Origin: Chitinophaga agrisoli
GTDB taxonomy: Bacteria > Bacteroidota > Bacteroidia > Chitinophagales > Chitinophagaceae
Assembly: GCF_008386695.1 (NCBI RefSeq)
Contig: NZ_VUOC01000002.1
Span: 550,481 to 614,480 of the forward strand
Length of the DNA stretch: 64,000 nucleotides
Reading direction: 5' to 3'
Part shown: positions 18,573 to 52,874 of the stretch, piece after piece
Layout of the letters: the number at the start of each line of letters is the position of its first letter
Numbering within the stretch: the stretch's first letter is position 1
The notes under the pieces: generated by a model
Told to the model about the DNA's origin: nothing
The model's database searches: none
What the model saw: the letters and a program-made list of their open reading frames with translations, nothing else
Position numbers and translations under genes: made by a program

Positions 18573-19544
18573 CTATTGAAGCAGCACCCCAATGTTCTTA
18601 AAACTCTTTTCTTCTTCCCTGATCATTTCCTGCCAGGTGTTCAGCCCAGCCAGTTTCCGATGGGCCGCTATATCCCTTAAATTGTCATGGGGCAACTGCA
18701 GCATTGGTTTTCCATTCTCCATTTTTGCCCGCATACCATAGCGTTGTGGTTTACCCTGGTCAAGTAATTCATTATCTACGTCATAACAAATACGGTTTGG
18801 AAGCTCCTTCTTCTCCAGTAATGCTGTTATTTCAACTGTCTTATTAGCCACCAGGTCCCGTAGTACCCGGGACATAGTCTCGACAAACTTGTCCACCGGT
18901 ACCTTGCCATCCTTTGAATACTGCGGCAAGCGCTTCCTGTTCACATATTCACCCGGAGCAATTTGCAGCAAATGTTCCTCCATGTATTTCGCTACCTGTT
19001 CAAACTGTTTCTTCAACGACTGCCCCTCCTCCCAGGTCATTTTAACATTTTTATAATAGAAATTCGATGACCATCCACTATAAACAGGGCCTATCAACAA
19101 CTCACGTTCGATATATTGCATGCAAAACTCAGACGGTACATATCGTTTAAGCCCGGAAGCACTATCAATGTTATACCTACCAAAAAATACGCCATCTGTG
19201 AACTGTTTGTACATAGCCGGATCCCTCATCAATAAAAAGAGCATCTTATAATCTCTCAATTTCCCGGAAATATCCCTGGCGGCCAGCTCCTGCCGGATGA
19301 AATATACAGCGGAATCAAATTGGAGCAGCGAAGCGCAAACATCTGCGAGGTCCAGGTTATACGAGGGAGCACCCGGACGACTGGCGGCCGTATGCAATTC
19401 GTCTTTAGCAACTAGCATTAGCGACCGTAAAGACGGAAAAATCGAATCTACATAAAATGTGGTTGCCTTAGTGATACAGGAATTCTGCGCATGTGTGGCG
19501 GTAATAGTCAACAAACCAAAAAAAATAGCAATAATTGTTTTCAT
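18573..19544 (-). CDS. Secreted hypothetical protein
   Basis: The chosen ATG at 19544 starts a signal peptide (TIIAIFFGLLTITATHAQ) and gives about 323 residues; the longer frame from 19601 adds an unlikely basic N-terminus. Beyond the signal there are mixed helical stretches (KNVKMTWEEGQSLKKQFEQV, NLRDIAAHRKLAGLNTWQEM) and no family I recognise. It is probably a periplasmic or surface protein of unknown function. It stands apart from its neighbours, with an about 262-bp gap to the OmpA gene. Confidence 0.6.
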   Translation of the reverse strand: MKTIIAIFFGLLTITATHAQNSCITKATTFYVDSIFPSLRSLMLVAKDELHTAASRPGAPSYNLDLADVCASLLQFDSAVYFIRQELAARDISGKLRDYKMLFLLMRDPAMYKQFTDGVFFGRYNIDSASGLKRYVPSEFCMQYIERELLIGPVYSGWSSNFYYKNVKMTWEEGQSLKKQFEQVAKYMEEHLLQIAPGEYVNRKRLPQYSKDGKVPVDKFVETMSRVLRDLVANKTVEITALLEKKELPNRICYDVDNELLDQGKPQRYGMRAKMENGKPMLQLPHDNLRDIAAHRKLAGLNTWQEMIREEEKSFKNIGVLLQ

Positions 19545-19806
19545 AGTATAGGTTGAGATAAATCGGCGCCCGGTTCGTTTAGAACGCACTTTGAACCGCA
19601 AGATACAGGTCTTATTGAAAATAAACCAAATGTAATAGTTAGGTTCCAGGCAAATGTACCCCCCAGCAAACGCAGTGGATCACCAGGAATGGCGATCCAC
19701 TTTTGTCTTTTGCTATTTTTATAACCAATTATTGCCTGCATCCAGCAAACAATATGTTTACATTATCATCTTTATATGATCTGATCTGGTTTTCAGTTTT
19801 AGATAA

Positions 19807-21615
19807 TCACCATATTACCGTTACCTGCGTACGTCTGTTCTGTTTGTAATCTTCCTCCGTGCACGGCACCCCGTCCTTACAGCCATTTACCGGCTCCTGT
19901 TCGCCTTTATTGCTGTAATAAAGCCGGCGGGGATCAATCCCTTTATTATTGACCAGGTAATCAATCGCGGCATAACAGCGTAAGGCCGACAGGTCTGTGT
20001 TATACTGATCCGGTCCCCGGCTGTCTGCATAGGAGACAATAACGATCCTCCAGTCCGGATGCCGTTTCATGGCGCCTGCCACTGCGTCCAGTACCTTGCG
20101 TGACTCAGTAAGCAGGGCCGTGCTGTTATAATTATAGAGGAACTTCAGCTGCTCCAGCTGGCGTTTGTCGTCCTCCTCTTCTGCCGTATGGGTCTTTACA
20201 ATGGCCGGGGGCTTTTCGCCGCCCGTTTCGGGGCCTGTTGTAACCGGCGCGCCACTGTTAGCCGGGGCAGGGTTAAACCTGTCGGAATACCCCGGATCAG
20301 TAAAATAATAGATATCATCGCTCCCCATGCCGCCCTGCTTGTTAGACGCCAGATAGCCCTCATAACCGTTACGCTTCAATATCAGCCCCATATCATCTGC
20401 CCCCGAGTTAAAAGGGGCTTTCATATTTTCAGGTGTCTCCCAGCTGGCTTTATCTCCCTTTGCGCGGTATATATCATATCCGCCCAGGCCAGCATACCCT
20501 TTGCTGGAAAAATACAGGATCCCTTCTTCATTAACGGTAGGAAAGATCTCAGCCGCTACCGTATTTATTTTAGCGCCACAGTTTACCGGCACGCCCCAGG
20601 TGCCGTCTGCCTGCTTTTCTGCATACCAGATATCTGTCTGCCCCAATCCGCCCGGCCGGTCAGATACAAAATATAAAACACTGCCGTTGCTGTTCAATAC
20701 CGCATGGCTGGAGGAATAGCCCGCTACATTTATACCTGGCAGCAGCACCAGCGGCGCCCATTTGCCGTTCTTCTTTACAGATTGATAGATCTGCAGTTGC
20801 CGTACCCCATTTGCAGGCCCCTTGCTATTGGTTGTAACCGGCTGCCCTTGTATATTAATGGTTGCATACAGGGTGTCTTCCGTATTGTTAAGACATACAG
20901 GCCCTATATGATAGTCATATTTTCCCAACAGGCCAGGCAGCAGTTCTTCCAGGTACATATTAGCATTCCCCAGGGAGTATTGCCTGTAAACGTATGCTTT
21001 ATAATAAGGCTGCTCCGTACGTTTGTCTGTAGCCGGGTGCGCCTCTGATCCGCTGTTTAATGACAGCGTGCGGTAGCCGGTAGACATGAGCAATAACCCT
21101 TTTTGCACTACACCGCTTACCAAGTCTGACCCTGGCGTGTTCAGTTCCTTTACCGGCTGCAGCTGCACCCGCCCGGAAGACTGCCTCCAGGCCCCCGAGC
21201 TGTCGCAGCTTTGTAAGGCTACGGCTTTTAACTGTATGCTATCCGCATTGACGGTGCTGAACAAATTATATTGCTGCCTGGCGGAATCGTATTGCTGCAG
21301 CTGCCGCAAAGCCTCTCCATAAGCAAAATATGCTGCTACAGGGTGATCAGGACGGCTTATTATATGCTGGTAATAACCTGCGGCCTCCTTAAAATTTCCT
21401 GTCTCCTGGTAGCACCTGGCCAGCCTCATCCACTGGTCAACGGGCATTTTATCACCGCGGCTGCGCGCCAGCCTGTTATAAAGGGCGCCCGCCACAGCGT
21501 ATTCCTGCCGCGAATAGGCTTCTTCCGCCAGCCGCAACACACTTTTCTGCTCCTGGCTGTACAGGGCTGCCATGCTTATGAATACCAGCGCTATTGTTAA
21601 ACTACATCGTATCAT
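19807..21615 (-). CDS. OmpA-family protein with TPR and PD40 repeats (T9SS-associated, PorE-like)
   Basis: The 602-residue protein has a signal peptide (IALVFISMAALYSQ), then a TPR-like region (LAEEAYSRQEYAVAGALYNR, CYQETGNFKEAAGYYQHII), a PD40/beta-propeller region (YSSSHAVLNSNGSVLYFVSD, FPTVNEEGILYFSSKGYAGL, YLASNKQGGMGSDDIYYF) and a C-terminal OmpA peptidoglycan-binding domain (IVIVSYADSRGPDQYNTDLS, LRCYAAIDYLVN). This layout matches PorE-type periplasmic proteins of the T9SS and the OmpA proteins encoded next to PorP/SprF genes. It probably links an outer-membrane secretion partner to peptidoglycan. It is 17 bp downstream of the PorP/SprF gene. Confidence 0.85.
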   Translation of the reverse strand: MIRCSLTIALVFISMAALYSQEQKSVLRLAEEAYSRQEYAVAGALYNRLARSRGDKMPVDQWMRLARCYQETGNFKEAAGYYQHIISRPDHPVAAYFAYGEALRQLQQYDSARQQYNLFSTVNADSIQLKAVALQSCDSSGAWRQSSGRVQLQPVKELNTPGSDLVSGVVQKGLLLMSTGYRTLSLNSGSEAHPATDKRTEQPYYKAYVYRQYSLGNANMYLEELLPGLLGKYDYHIGPVCLNNTEDTLYATINIQGQPVTTNSKGPANGVRQLQIYQSVKKNGKWAPLVLLPGINVAGYSSSHAVLNSNGSVLYFVSDRPGGLGQTDIWYAEKQADGTWGVPVNCGAKINTVAAEIFPTVNEEGILYFSSKGYAGLGGYDIYRAKGDKASWETPENMKAPFNSGADDMGLILKRNGYEGYLASNKQGGMGSDDIYYFTDPGYSDRFNPAPANSGAPVTTGPETGGEKPPAIVKTHTAEEEDDKRQLEQLKFLYNYNSTALLTESRKVLDAVAGAMKRHPDWRIVIVSYADSRGPDQYNTDLSALRCYAAIDYLVNNKGIDPRRLYYSNKGEQEPVNGCKDGVPCTEEDYKQNRRTQVTVIW

Positions 21616-21632
21616 AATGCGTAAGTAATGTT

Positions 21633-22634
21633 TTAGAAATACCGCGGGCTCCGCACGGCGTATTTTTTTGAGGGGAATAAAAACCCTAATGATATCTCAT
21701 GTGATCCTCCCTGGTAACCGGCCATTTTATTCACATTCAGGTCGTAAGAATATCCAATGCGCAGCTTCTCCGTTGCATAGTATTCTACCATGGCGCTGGC
21801 CGCATCCAGTTCGGTAAGATCGCCAGGCAGGTTGTTTTTGTTCCAGAGCTTCACATTCGTGCGGTAAGAGCCGCCTATCCAGATCTTTTCATTGATCAGC
21901 AGGAACACATTAACATCCATATTGGTAGGCCCCTTAAAATCCTCCTTTACCAGGATGGAGGGCTTTAGCTGCAGATTTTCCGATAAGTTAAACAGGGCCC
22001 CGGTGGTAACGTACAGGTGCTGTGTCTTACGGATGGTGGAATAGTTGTTCCCCTTCCAGGTGTAACGGCTGGCATCTGTATACAGCGAAAAAAGATCCAT
22101 GATGGAGGCGCCGGCATAGAACCGCGGCGTATAATAGTAGATACCAAACCGGGCATCCGGTACCCAAACGCTTTTTTTACCAAGGGGTAGCGCCACATCA
22201 TCATTATCGGTGTATTGCAATGCATTGCCATCAATGGAATATTGGGTAACGCCCCCTCCTATACCAAAACACAGCCGCCGCGATCCTTCATCATCCAGTG
22301 GTATACGGTAAGAGTAGGAACCGTACAGTGACAGGGCGTCCTGCGGGCCCAGCTTATCAAACAGCATCTGCAGCCCAAGCCCTACCTTGCCATCGCTGGC
22401 TCCCGTTACACCATCCACCGATACGCCGCCGGTACGCGGCGCGCCCGGGAACCCGGCCCACTGGTGCCGGTATACCGCGTTTACATACAGATCCTCTTTG
22501 TAGCCTGCATAGGCAGGGTTAACGCTCAACCCGTTGAATACATACTGGCTGAACTGGATATTTTGTTGCGCCGTAGCGCTAACTCCCAGGATGAGCAGCA
22601 GGAATACCATTCCCGCTCTGCGTACTGTTTGCAT
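21633..22634 (-). CDS. PorP/SprF-family T9SS membrane protein
   Basis: The protein has about 333 residues and a signal peptide (MVFLLLILGVSATAQ). It then shows the hallmark PorP/SprF opening FSQYVFNGLSVNPAYAGYKE followed by YRHQWAGFPGAPRTG, beta-barrel strand patterns, and a C-terminal aromatic end (SLGFLFPSKK...RYF). SprF is required in Flavobacterium for export of the giant adhesin SprB; family members often sit by the gene of their cargo. A GTG at 22643 could also be used; I chose the ATG at 22634. It lies 40 bp downstream of the giant adhesin gene, so a dedicated role in its export is likely (inference). Confidence 0.9.
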   Translation of the reverse strand: MQTVRRAGMVFLLLILGVSATAQQNIQFSQYVFNGLSVNPAYAGYKEDLYVNAVYRHQWAGFPGAPRTGGVSVDGVTGASDGKVGLGLQMLFDKLGPQDALSLYGSYSYRIPLDDEGSRRLCFGIGGGVTQYSIDGNALQYTDNDDVALPLGKKSVWVPDARFGIYYYTPRFYAGASIMDLFSLYTDASRYTWKGNNYSTIRKTQHLYVTTGALFNLSENLQLKPSILVKEDFKGPTNMDVNVFLLINEKIWIGGSYRTNVKLWNKNNLPGDLTELDAASAMVEYYATEKLRIGYSYDLNVNKMAGYQGGSHEISLGFLFPSKKYAVRSPRYF

Positions 22635-22674
22635 CTTTTTCACTTTTAAGATCAGCAGATAATGTTGCGGTCTG

Positions 22675-47838
<25,164 letters not shown>

Positions 47839-48477
47839 ATGAAGACCGTACTCATTGCTGATGATCATACAATAGTAAGACTTGGTATACTCCTGGTAGT
47901 AAAAAGTATGTTCCTCAATGCAGAAGTAACAGAGGCGGAAACGCTGGCCCAGGTAATTACACAGCTGGAAGCAAAACCTTTTGATCTGCTCATACTCGAC
48001 ATTAACCTCCAGGGCGGTAATAACCTGCAGATGATAGATGCGGTACGGCTACGGCAACCTGCTATTAAGATATTGATGTTCTCAGGTTATGAAGAACAGC
48101 TGTTCGCGCTTAATTATATACAGGCAGGAGCCGACGGTTACCTGGTAAAGGATTCTTCGGAAGAAGAGATAAGGACCGCCCTGCGTACAGTAATGAACAA
48201 TGAAAAATACCTGAGCGCCGCCGTAAAGGATCAGCTCATATCCAGGCTGCACCAGCCCCGCGCAGTATCAGCCAACCCGCTGTCCGTACTGTCTTCCAGG
48301 GAACGGGAAGTGCTGAACCTCCTGATCAAGGGCAGCAGCGTAGCTAAAATAGCGGAGATGCTGCACCTGCAGATCACTACTGTCAGCACCTACAAGACCC
48401 GGGTATTTGAAAAGATGGGCGCCGCCAATCTTGTGGAGTTAATAGAAAAAGTAAAGCTCTATAGCCACCCGGGTTAA
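47839..48477 (+). CDS. Response regulator, NarL/LuxR type
   Basis: The 212-residue protein has an N-terminal receiver domain with the acidic pair Asp8/Asp9 (LIADDH), the phosphorylation site Asp54 (LLILDINLQ) and the conserved Lys in YLVKDSS. After a linker comes a LuxR-type HTH (LSSREREVLNLLIKGSSVAK, then LHLQITTVSTYKTRVFEKMG). It should be a transcription factor activated by phosphorylation. The convergent histidine kinase gene shares its last 4 bases, and the giant adhesin gene is divergent; both are candidate partner and target (inference). Confidence 0.93.
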   Translation: MKTVLIADDHTIVRLGILLVVKSMFLNAEVTEAETLAQVITQLEAKPFDLLILDINLQGGNNLQMIDAVRLRQPAIKILMFSGYEEQLFALNYIQAGADGYLVKDSSEEEIRTALRTVMNNEKYLSAAVKDQLISRLHQPRAVSANPLSVLSSREREVLNLLIKGSSVAKIAEMLHLQITTVSTYKTRVFEKMGAANLVELIEKVKLYSHPG

Positions 48478-51281
48478 TTTGCGTCCAACTCTATTCCGAT
48501 CCTCGCGCCCGCATATGGTTTATTCTCCGCTATGAGCCTGCCGTTCACCATGTCCAGCAATTCCATTACGATCACCAGCCCCATGCCGCTTTGTACAGGA
48601 GATACCGCTTCCTCCTGCTTGCTATTGCCGGCATCGTGCCGCCGGATCCAATCCAGGAGCTCAGGCGGCAGCCCCGTTCCACTGTCTTCTATGTAAATGG
48701 TTATTTTACCGCCATAAACAGAAGCATACACCTCAATGGTCCCATCGCGGGTATTTTTTACGGCATTATCCAACAGGTTATGGATCACAACAGCCAACAG
48801 CTGAAAATTGGTGTAACATGGCAGATCCGGCTGCACCTTATTAATAATGGTGGTAGACTGTGCCGCCGCTATGCTGTTAAATATGTCTATCTTCTCCTCT
48901 ACCAGCTCCTGGAGATCTATTTCCTCCATTACTGCACTGCCATTTTTAACATGTGTTTTGATGTACCGGATCAGGTTTTCTATCAGGTAGTACATGCGGT
49001 AGGAAGCGTCATAGATCGCCTTCGCGCTCCTCGCCATCATTTCCGGCGCGGGCTGTTCGTTTTCTTTCCATGACATGTTAGCGGACAGCATCATCAGGTA
49101 CTTCATAGGTGTTTTTATGTCATGTGTGATGGAAGCTATCAGTCTTTCCTGGATACGGGCCTGCCGGCGCAGTTTTTTTTCCGAAAGGGTAAGGGAGGCC
49201 AGTGCAGATTCCAGCTGCCCCGTACGGGCGAAAACCTTTGACTCCAGCGCCTGCTTCTGCTGCTGAATACGATAGGTGCGCAACCGGGTATATAACGCCG
49301 TCCCCGCCACCAGCATCAGCGCGATCAGCAAATGGAACCAGGTTGTCTCGTAGTACGCCTGCCGTACCATAAACAATACCACTTTTTCCGTGTAATTGTT
49401 TTTGCCAAAGCCATTTATCATCCGGATACGTAACCGGTGGCTGCCCGATGCCAGTGTAGAAAACGACAAGGAATGATCACTGCCCAACGGCAACCAAAGG
49501 GTATCCTCCTCTCCTTCGCTAAGTGTATACGTTAGCTGAAGATTGTAAGGGTCCCCGAAATACGGAACGCTTACATGCAGCTTCAGCTGCTGGAACGCAT
49601 GTGGTAACAACAGGGTATCCCTGTAAGCAACCGGCTTACCGTTCAGCGATGCCTGATCTATAAACATTGCCTTGCCGGGCAGTTCCGGCGTTACCTTTGC
49701 CGGCGAAAAGCAAACCAGGCCATCCAGCGAAGGCAGGGATATATTGCTGCTGTCCCGTTGTAACGTATAGGGCTGACAGCTGCCGTTGAACTCATTGCCC
49801 TGGAAACCCCGTTCTTTCGCATAACGGTAATAGTAGATATACCGCTGCCGTTTATCAGCATAGGCAAGCAGATCGCCTTGCGCAGCCTGGAACAGCCCTT
49901 TATTGGTAGCGATCCAGCAATACCCCCTGTTATCCTCTATAATGTAGTGGCTACTTAGCAGGCATTTTTGCCGGTCCAGCGGAAAAGCTGTTAGCCTGTT
50001 GTTCCGGTAAAGGAAAATGCCATCGTCGTAAGTAGTTATCCATACCCGGCCCGGGAAGGAAATGCTTACACTGCGGATAGGGACACCTTCCAATCCTCTA
50101 ACTGTGTCTATCCTTCCGGATGATAATTCCAGGCAGTATAAGCCATTATCCGTGCCCACCCATAACCGGTCCGGTGTTTCCAGCTGCATGTGGGATATGT
50201 CGCTGATGGAAGCGCGGCATTTCCATTTCCGCAATAATCTTCCGCGGCTGTTGAATTTACACAGCGCCTGCTGGTCCTTGTCCCAGGTATAACTGCCGCT
50301 GTCCGCTACGCTCCCGCTCCCTGCCACACTGAATTGCCGCCGCGTAAAAACGTAAAGGCCATTACTAAGGCTGCCCAGGAATACACGCGCGTGCACGGCA
50401 TCATAATAAACAGATATGATCTGGTTTCTCTCAAAGTCAACATCCCGGACTACCAGGCGGGTATTCAAACGGCCATCCGGCAATCTTTCCAATATATAAC
50501 AAGCCTGTTCCAGGTAGATGAATACCTCTTCCGCCGCCGGGTTCCAGTACAGCGCCATTGCCCTTGCGCCATTCCGTGCTGCATGCTGCAAGATATCGCC
50601 GGTAAGGGTCATAGCCTTCACCTCCTCCCTGTAAAAGCCCTGGATTTGACCAGATGGCATCATATAATACAGTTGTCCACCCAGCACAAAAAAGCGCTGG
50701 AAATTGTTATGTGGGAACGACAGGCCATACAGTGGCCGCTGCCCCTCCTGATAATAAACACTGTCTGATGTAATGAGAAAAGCAGCATGCGGTTTTACCG
50801 GTAACAAACACCGCTTTATTACGGTGTGATTCATGCGCAGATCCGGTAAACCCGTTATCATATAGGCGCGCTGACTAGCATTTTTCAGCGGTCGCCCAAA
50901 GAGCGCTGCCGCAGCAATTGTATCTGAAAGCAGACCAGCGTTACCGTTATCAATACCGATCACCTGCCGGCCATCGGTTACCGCAAACAGCTTACTATGG
51001 GCTGCATTGGCGTAAATATAACTGACCCCGCTGGAGCTGATCCCAAGGTCGCTCTTATTAAAATGCCGGAACCGGCTGCCGCCATCAAAACGCACTAATC
51101 CATCCTCCGTGGCCAGCCACAGGAATCCGGCCTTATCCGGCGCAATAGCCCTCACCGTATTCTGCGGCAAGCCATTTTCGTCTGTATAGCGCTGCTGGGT
51201 ATAATGAGCAGTATCGCTCAATGCAAACGCGGAATTCAGAGACAAGAGCAGTGGTATTAACAATCCGATGTTAAACTCCAT
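48474..51281 (-). CDS. Sensor histidine kinase with periplasmic two-component propeller
   Basis: The 935-residue protein has a signal peptide or N-anchor (LLIPLLLSLNSAFA) and a periplasmic sensor of Reg_prop repeats (YTDENGLPQNTVRAIAPDKA, FLWLATEDGLVRFDGG, RLWVGTDNGLYCLELSSGRI, YCWIATNKGLFQAAQ). A Y_Y_Y-like domain follows around 540-640, then one TM segment (about 645-665), a HisKA region with His in ASITHDIKTPM (about 719), the N-box DNAVKNTRDG (about 837), DSGTGLPP, and GMGLVIVMELL (about 907). It lacks the receiver and AraC parts of the hybrid (HTCS) version, so it needs a separate regulator. The convergent gene fits that role; the two stop codons overlap in a shared TTAA. Confidence 0.92.
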   Translation of the reverse strand: MEFNIGLLIPLLLSLNSAFALSDTAHYTQQRYTDENGLPQNTVRAIAPDKAGFLWLATEDGLVRFDGGSRFRHFNKSDLGISSSGVSYIYANAAHSKLFAVTDGRQVIGIDNGNAGLLSDTIAAAALFGRPLKNASQRAYMITGLPDLRMNHTVIKRCLLPVKPHAAFLITSDSVYYQEGQRPLYGLSFPHNNFQRFFVLGGQLYYMMPSGQIQGFYREEVKAMTLTGDILQHAARNGARAMALYWNPAAEEVFIYLEQACYILERLPDGRLNTRLVVRDVDFERNQIISVYYDAVHARVFLGSLSNGLYVFTRRQFSVAGSGSVADSGSYTWDKDQQALCKFNSRGRLLRKWKCRASISDISHMQLETPDRLWVGTDNGLYCLELSSGRIDTVRGLEGVPIRSVSISFPGRVWITTYDDGIFLYRNNRLTAFPLDRQKCLLSSHYIIEDNRGYCWIATNKGLFQAAQGDLLAYADKRQRYIYYYRYAKERGFQGNEFNGSCQPYTLQRDSSNISLPSLDGLVCFSPAKVTPELPGKAMFIDQASLNGKPVAYRDTLLLPHAFQQLKLHVSVPYFGDPYNLQLTYTLSEGEEDTLWLPLGSDHSLSFSTLASGSHRLRIRMINGFGKNNYTEKVVLFMVRQAYYETTWFHLLIALMLVAGTALYTRLRTYRIQQQKQALESKVFARTGQLESALASLTLSEKKLRRQARIQERLIASITHDIKTPMKYLMMLSANMSWKENEQPAPEMMARSAKAIYDASYRMYYLIENLIRYIKTHVKNGSAVMEEIDLQELVEEKIDIFNSIAAAQSTTIINKVQPDLPCYTNFQLLAVVIHNLLDNAVKNTRDGTIEVYASVYGGKITIYIEDSGTGLPPELLDWIRRHDAGNSKQEEAVSPVQSGMGLVIVMELLDMVNGRLIAENKPYAGARIGIELDAN

Positions 51282-51465
51282 TTTGTGTATAGGCTGTGGG
51301 AAGGGTTTTCACAGTGACTCTCCTATAAATATATAAAACCTGCAGCAAATATCCGATCATATTTTAGTTGTATATACCAATATTATCCGGACATTCATTT
51401 GTCCGGTACCGGCAACAATCATCAAAACTTATGATAAAAGTCAAATCATCATACTAAAATAAAAA

Positions 51466-51492
51466 GGCTTGAAAATCGACGATTTTCAAGCC
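51466..51492 (-). terminator. Intrinsic terminator for the collagen-like lipoprotein gene
   Basis: A perfect 13-bp inverted repeat (GGCTTGAAAATCG / CGATTTTCAAGCC) with a 1-nt spacer, so the true loop is a few bases. On the minus strand it is followed by TTTTTATTTT, as expected for a terminator 30 bp after the gene ending at 51523. Confidence 0.8.
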
Positions 51493-51522
51493 CTAACCGT
51501 GATCTTGTCCGGCTATTCTACA

Positions 51523-52095
51523 TTAGTTTTTTAACCCCAGATACGCTTTTACCGCAGCATAATCAGACCAATTTACCGGAGCAGTTGATCTTGCCTCGCT
51601 ATTGCCGGGCACGATCATATACCGGAACTGTTGATATTTCTTACCATTACGGGTGAAAGTACTCAGGTCAGAATTGGAGTACAATGAAATTCCCTGCGTG
51701 TAAGCGTTGAACTCTATATACAGACCGGATCCAGCAGTATAAGGCAACGGATAAATGACAGGATCACTTGCATCTTTGGAGTTGACGTACATTTTTACAT
51801 CTGCGGTATTCAGCAGCGCCAGGGTGAGTTTAGGCACGTCAACATCAGCAAAGTAGCCCACCGTATCAATACCGCCACCTGCCGTATGGAAGGTGTCCGG
51901 CTTAAACGGCACATCCAGCCAATCTGAATAGATCACAGTTCCAGCGGTATTATCACCTTTGGGACCAGCCGGGCCGGCAGGACCAGCAGGACCTTGCGGC
52001 CCGGCGGCGCCATCTTTACCGCAAGAGATCATGAACATAACAAAAAAAAGCCCTGATAACAGGACTAAAGGGGAAGTAAAATTAAATCTTTTCAT
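51523..52095 (-). CDS. Lipoprotein with short collagen-like repeat
   Basis: The 190-residue protein has a lipoprotein signal (LVLLSGLFFVMFMISC) followed at once by about eight Gly-X-Y triplets, mostly GPA/GPQ/GPK, and then a globular part (VIYSDWLDVPFKPDTF, YFADVDVPKLTLALLN). The collagen-like stretch is short and could form a trimeric stalk. A surface, possibly adhesive, role is an inference. The gene stands alone, with a terminator after it. Confidence 0.8.
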   Translation of the reverse strand: MKRFNFTSPLVLLSGLFFVMFMISCGKDGAAGPQGPAGPAGPAGPKGDNTAGTVIYSDWLDVPFKPDTFHTAGGGIDTVGYFADVDVPKLTLALLNTADVKMYVNSKDASDPVIYPLPYTAGSGLYIEFNAYTQGISLYSNSDLSTFTRNGKKYQQFRYMIVPGNSEARSTAPVNWSDYAAVKAYLGLKN

Positions 52096-52183
52096 ATTGT
52101 ACGCTGTGTTTATGGCATGAAGGCCAGGGGTTTCATACCTGATTCAGGGGCGCCAAAATACAAAATTTTCTCACAGATTTAAA

Positions 52184-52864
52184 TCAACCGCATCGAAGCC
52201 ATCTATTCAGGTCATCGATCTCCTGTTGCTCCATGGAATGCGGCATCTGGTATTCATGATATTCGGGATATATTCCAAGTTCCTGCAGATAAGCCATCGC
52301 CTCACGCGCATAATTGACGGACAGCACCCTATCGTCCGTTCCATGCGCAATAAACACCTTCAGATCCCGGATCTCCGGGCCCGATTTGATCATTGGCCTT
52401 ACTTCTTTCAGCAACCGGCCGCTCAGGCAGAAAATGCCTGCAAATTTAGGAGCAAAAGTCAGGCCTACGCTATAAGACATGATCCCACCCTGACTAAATC
52501 CCCCAAGATATACCCGGGTTTTATCAATCTGAAAACGCTCTGTCAGCTGATTTACAAACAGGTTTAAGACAGTACGGCTTTTCTCAGCCTGTTCCGCATT
52601 AATGATCGATCCCTCCGGTGAGAACTGCACCCCGAACCAGGCGTAACTATCCGGTTTTAATGTATAGGGAGCCCTCGCGGCCACTATGATCATATCTTCC
52701 GGCAATGAGGCCGCAAGCCTGAACATATTATCCTCATTGCCCCCAACACCATGTAAGAGTACAAGCAAACCCGGATTTGCTGCGTCAGTCAACGGTTCCC
52801 TCAATTTATATTTCAGGATGAGCTGCTCCCCTTTTGTCGCTTCGTATTTATAACTGCTTTTCAT
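52184..52864 (-). CDS. Phospholipase/carboxylesterase-family serine hydrolase
   Basis: The 226-residue protein is a small alpha/beta hydrolase of the carboxylesterase/YpfH type. LVLLHGVGGNEDNMFRLA is the oxyanion-hole region, YLGGFSQGGIMS contains the nucleophile Ser, the acid is Asp in FIAHGTDDRVLS, and the His is in YQMPHSMEQQEI. No signal peptide is seen, so it is cytoplasmic; the substrate could be an acyl ester. It is the third gene of an operon with ygiD (10 bp gap) and the SnoaL-like gene. Confidence 0.88.
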   Translation of the reverse strand: MKSSYKYEATKGEQLILKYKLREPLTDAANPGLLVLLHGVGGNEDNMFRLAASLPEDMIIVAARAPYTLKPDSYAWFGVQFSPEGSIINAEQAEKSRTVLNLFVNQLTERFQIDKTRVYLGGFSQGGIMSYSVGLTFAPKFAGIFCLSGRLLKEVRPMIKSGPEIRDLKVFIAHGTDDRVLSVNYAREAMAYLQELGIYPEYHEYQMPHSMEQQEIDDLNRWLRCG

Positions 52865-52874
52865 TGTAAATGAT

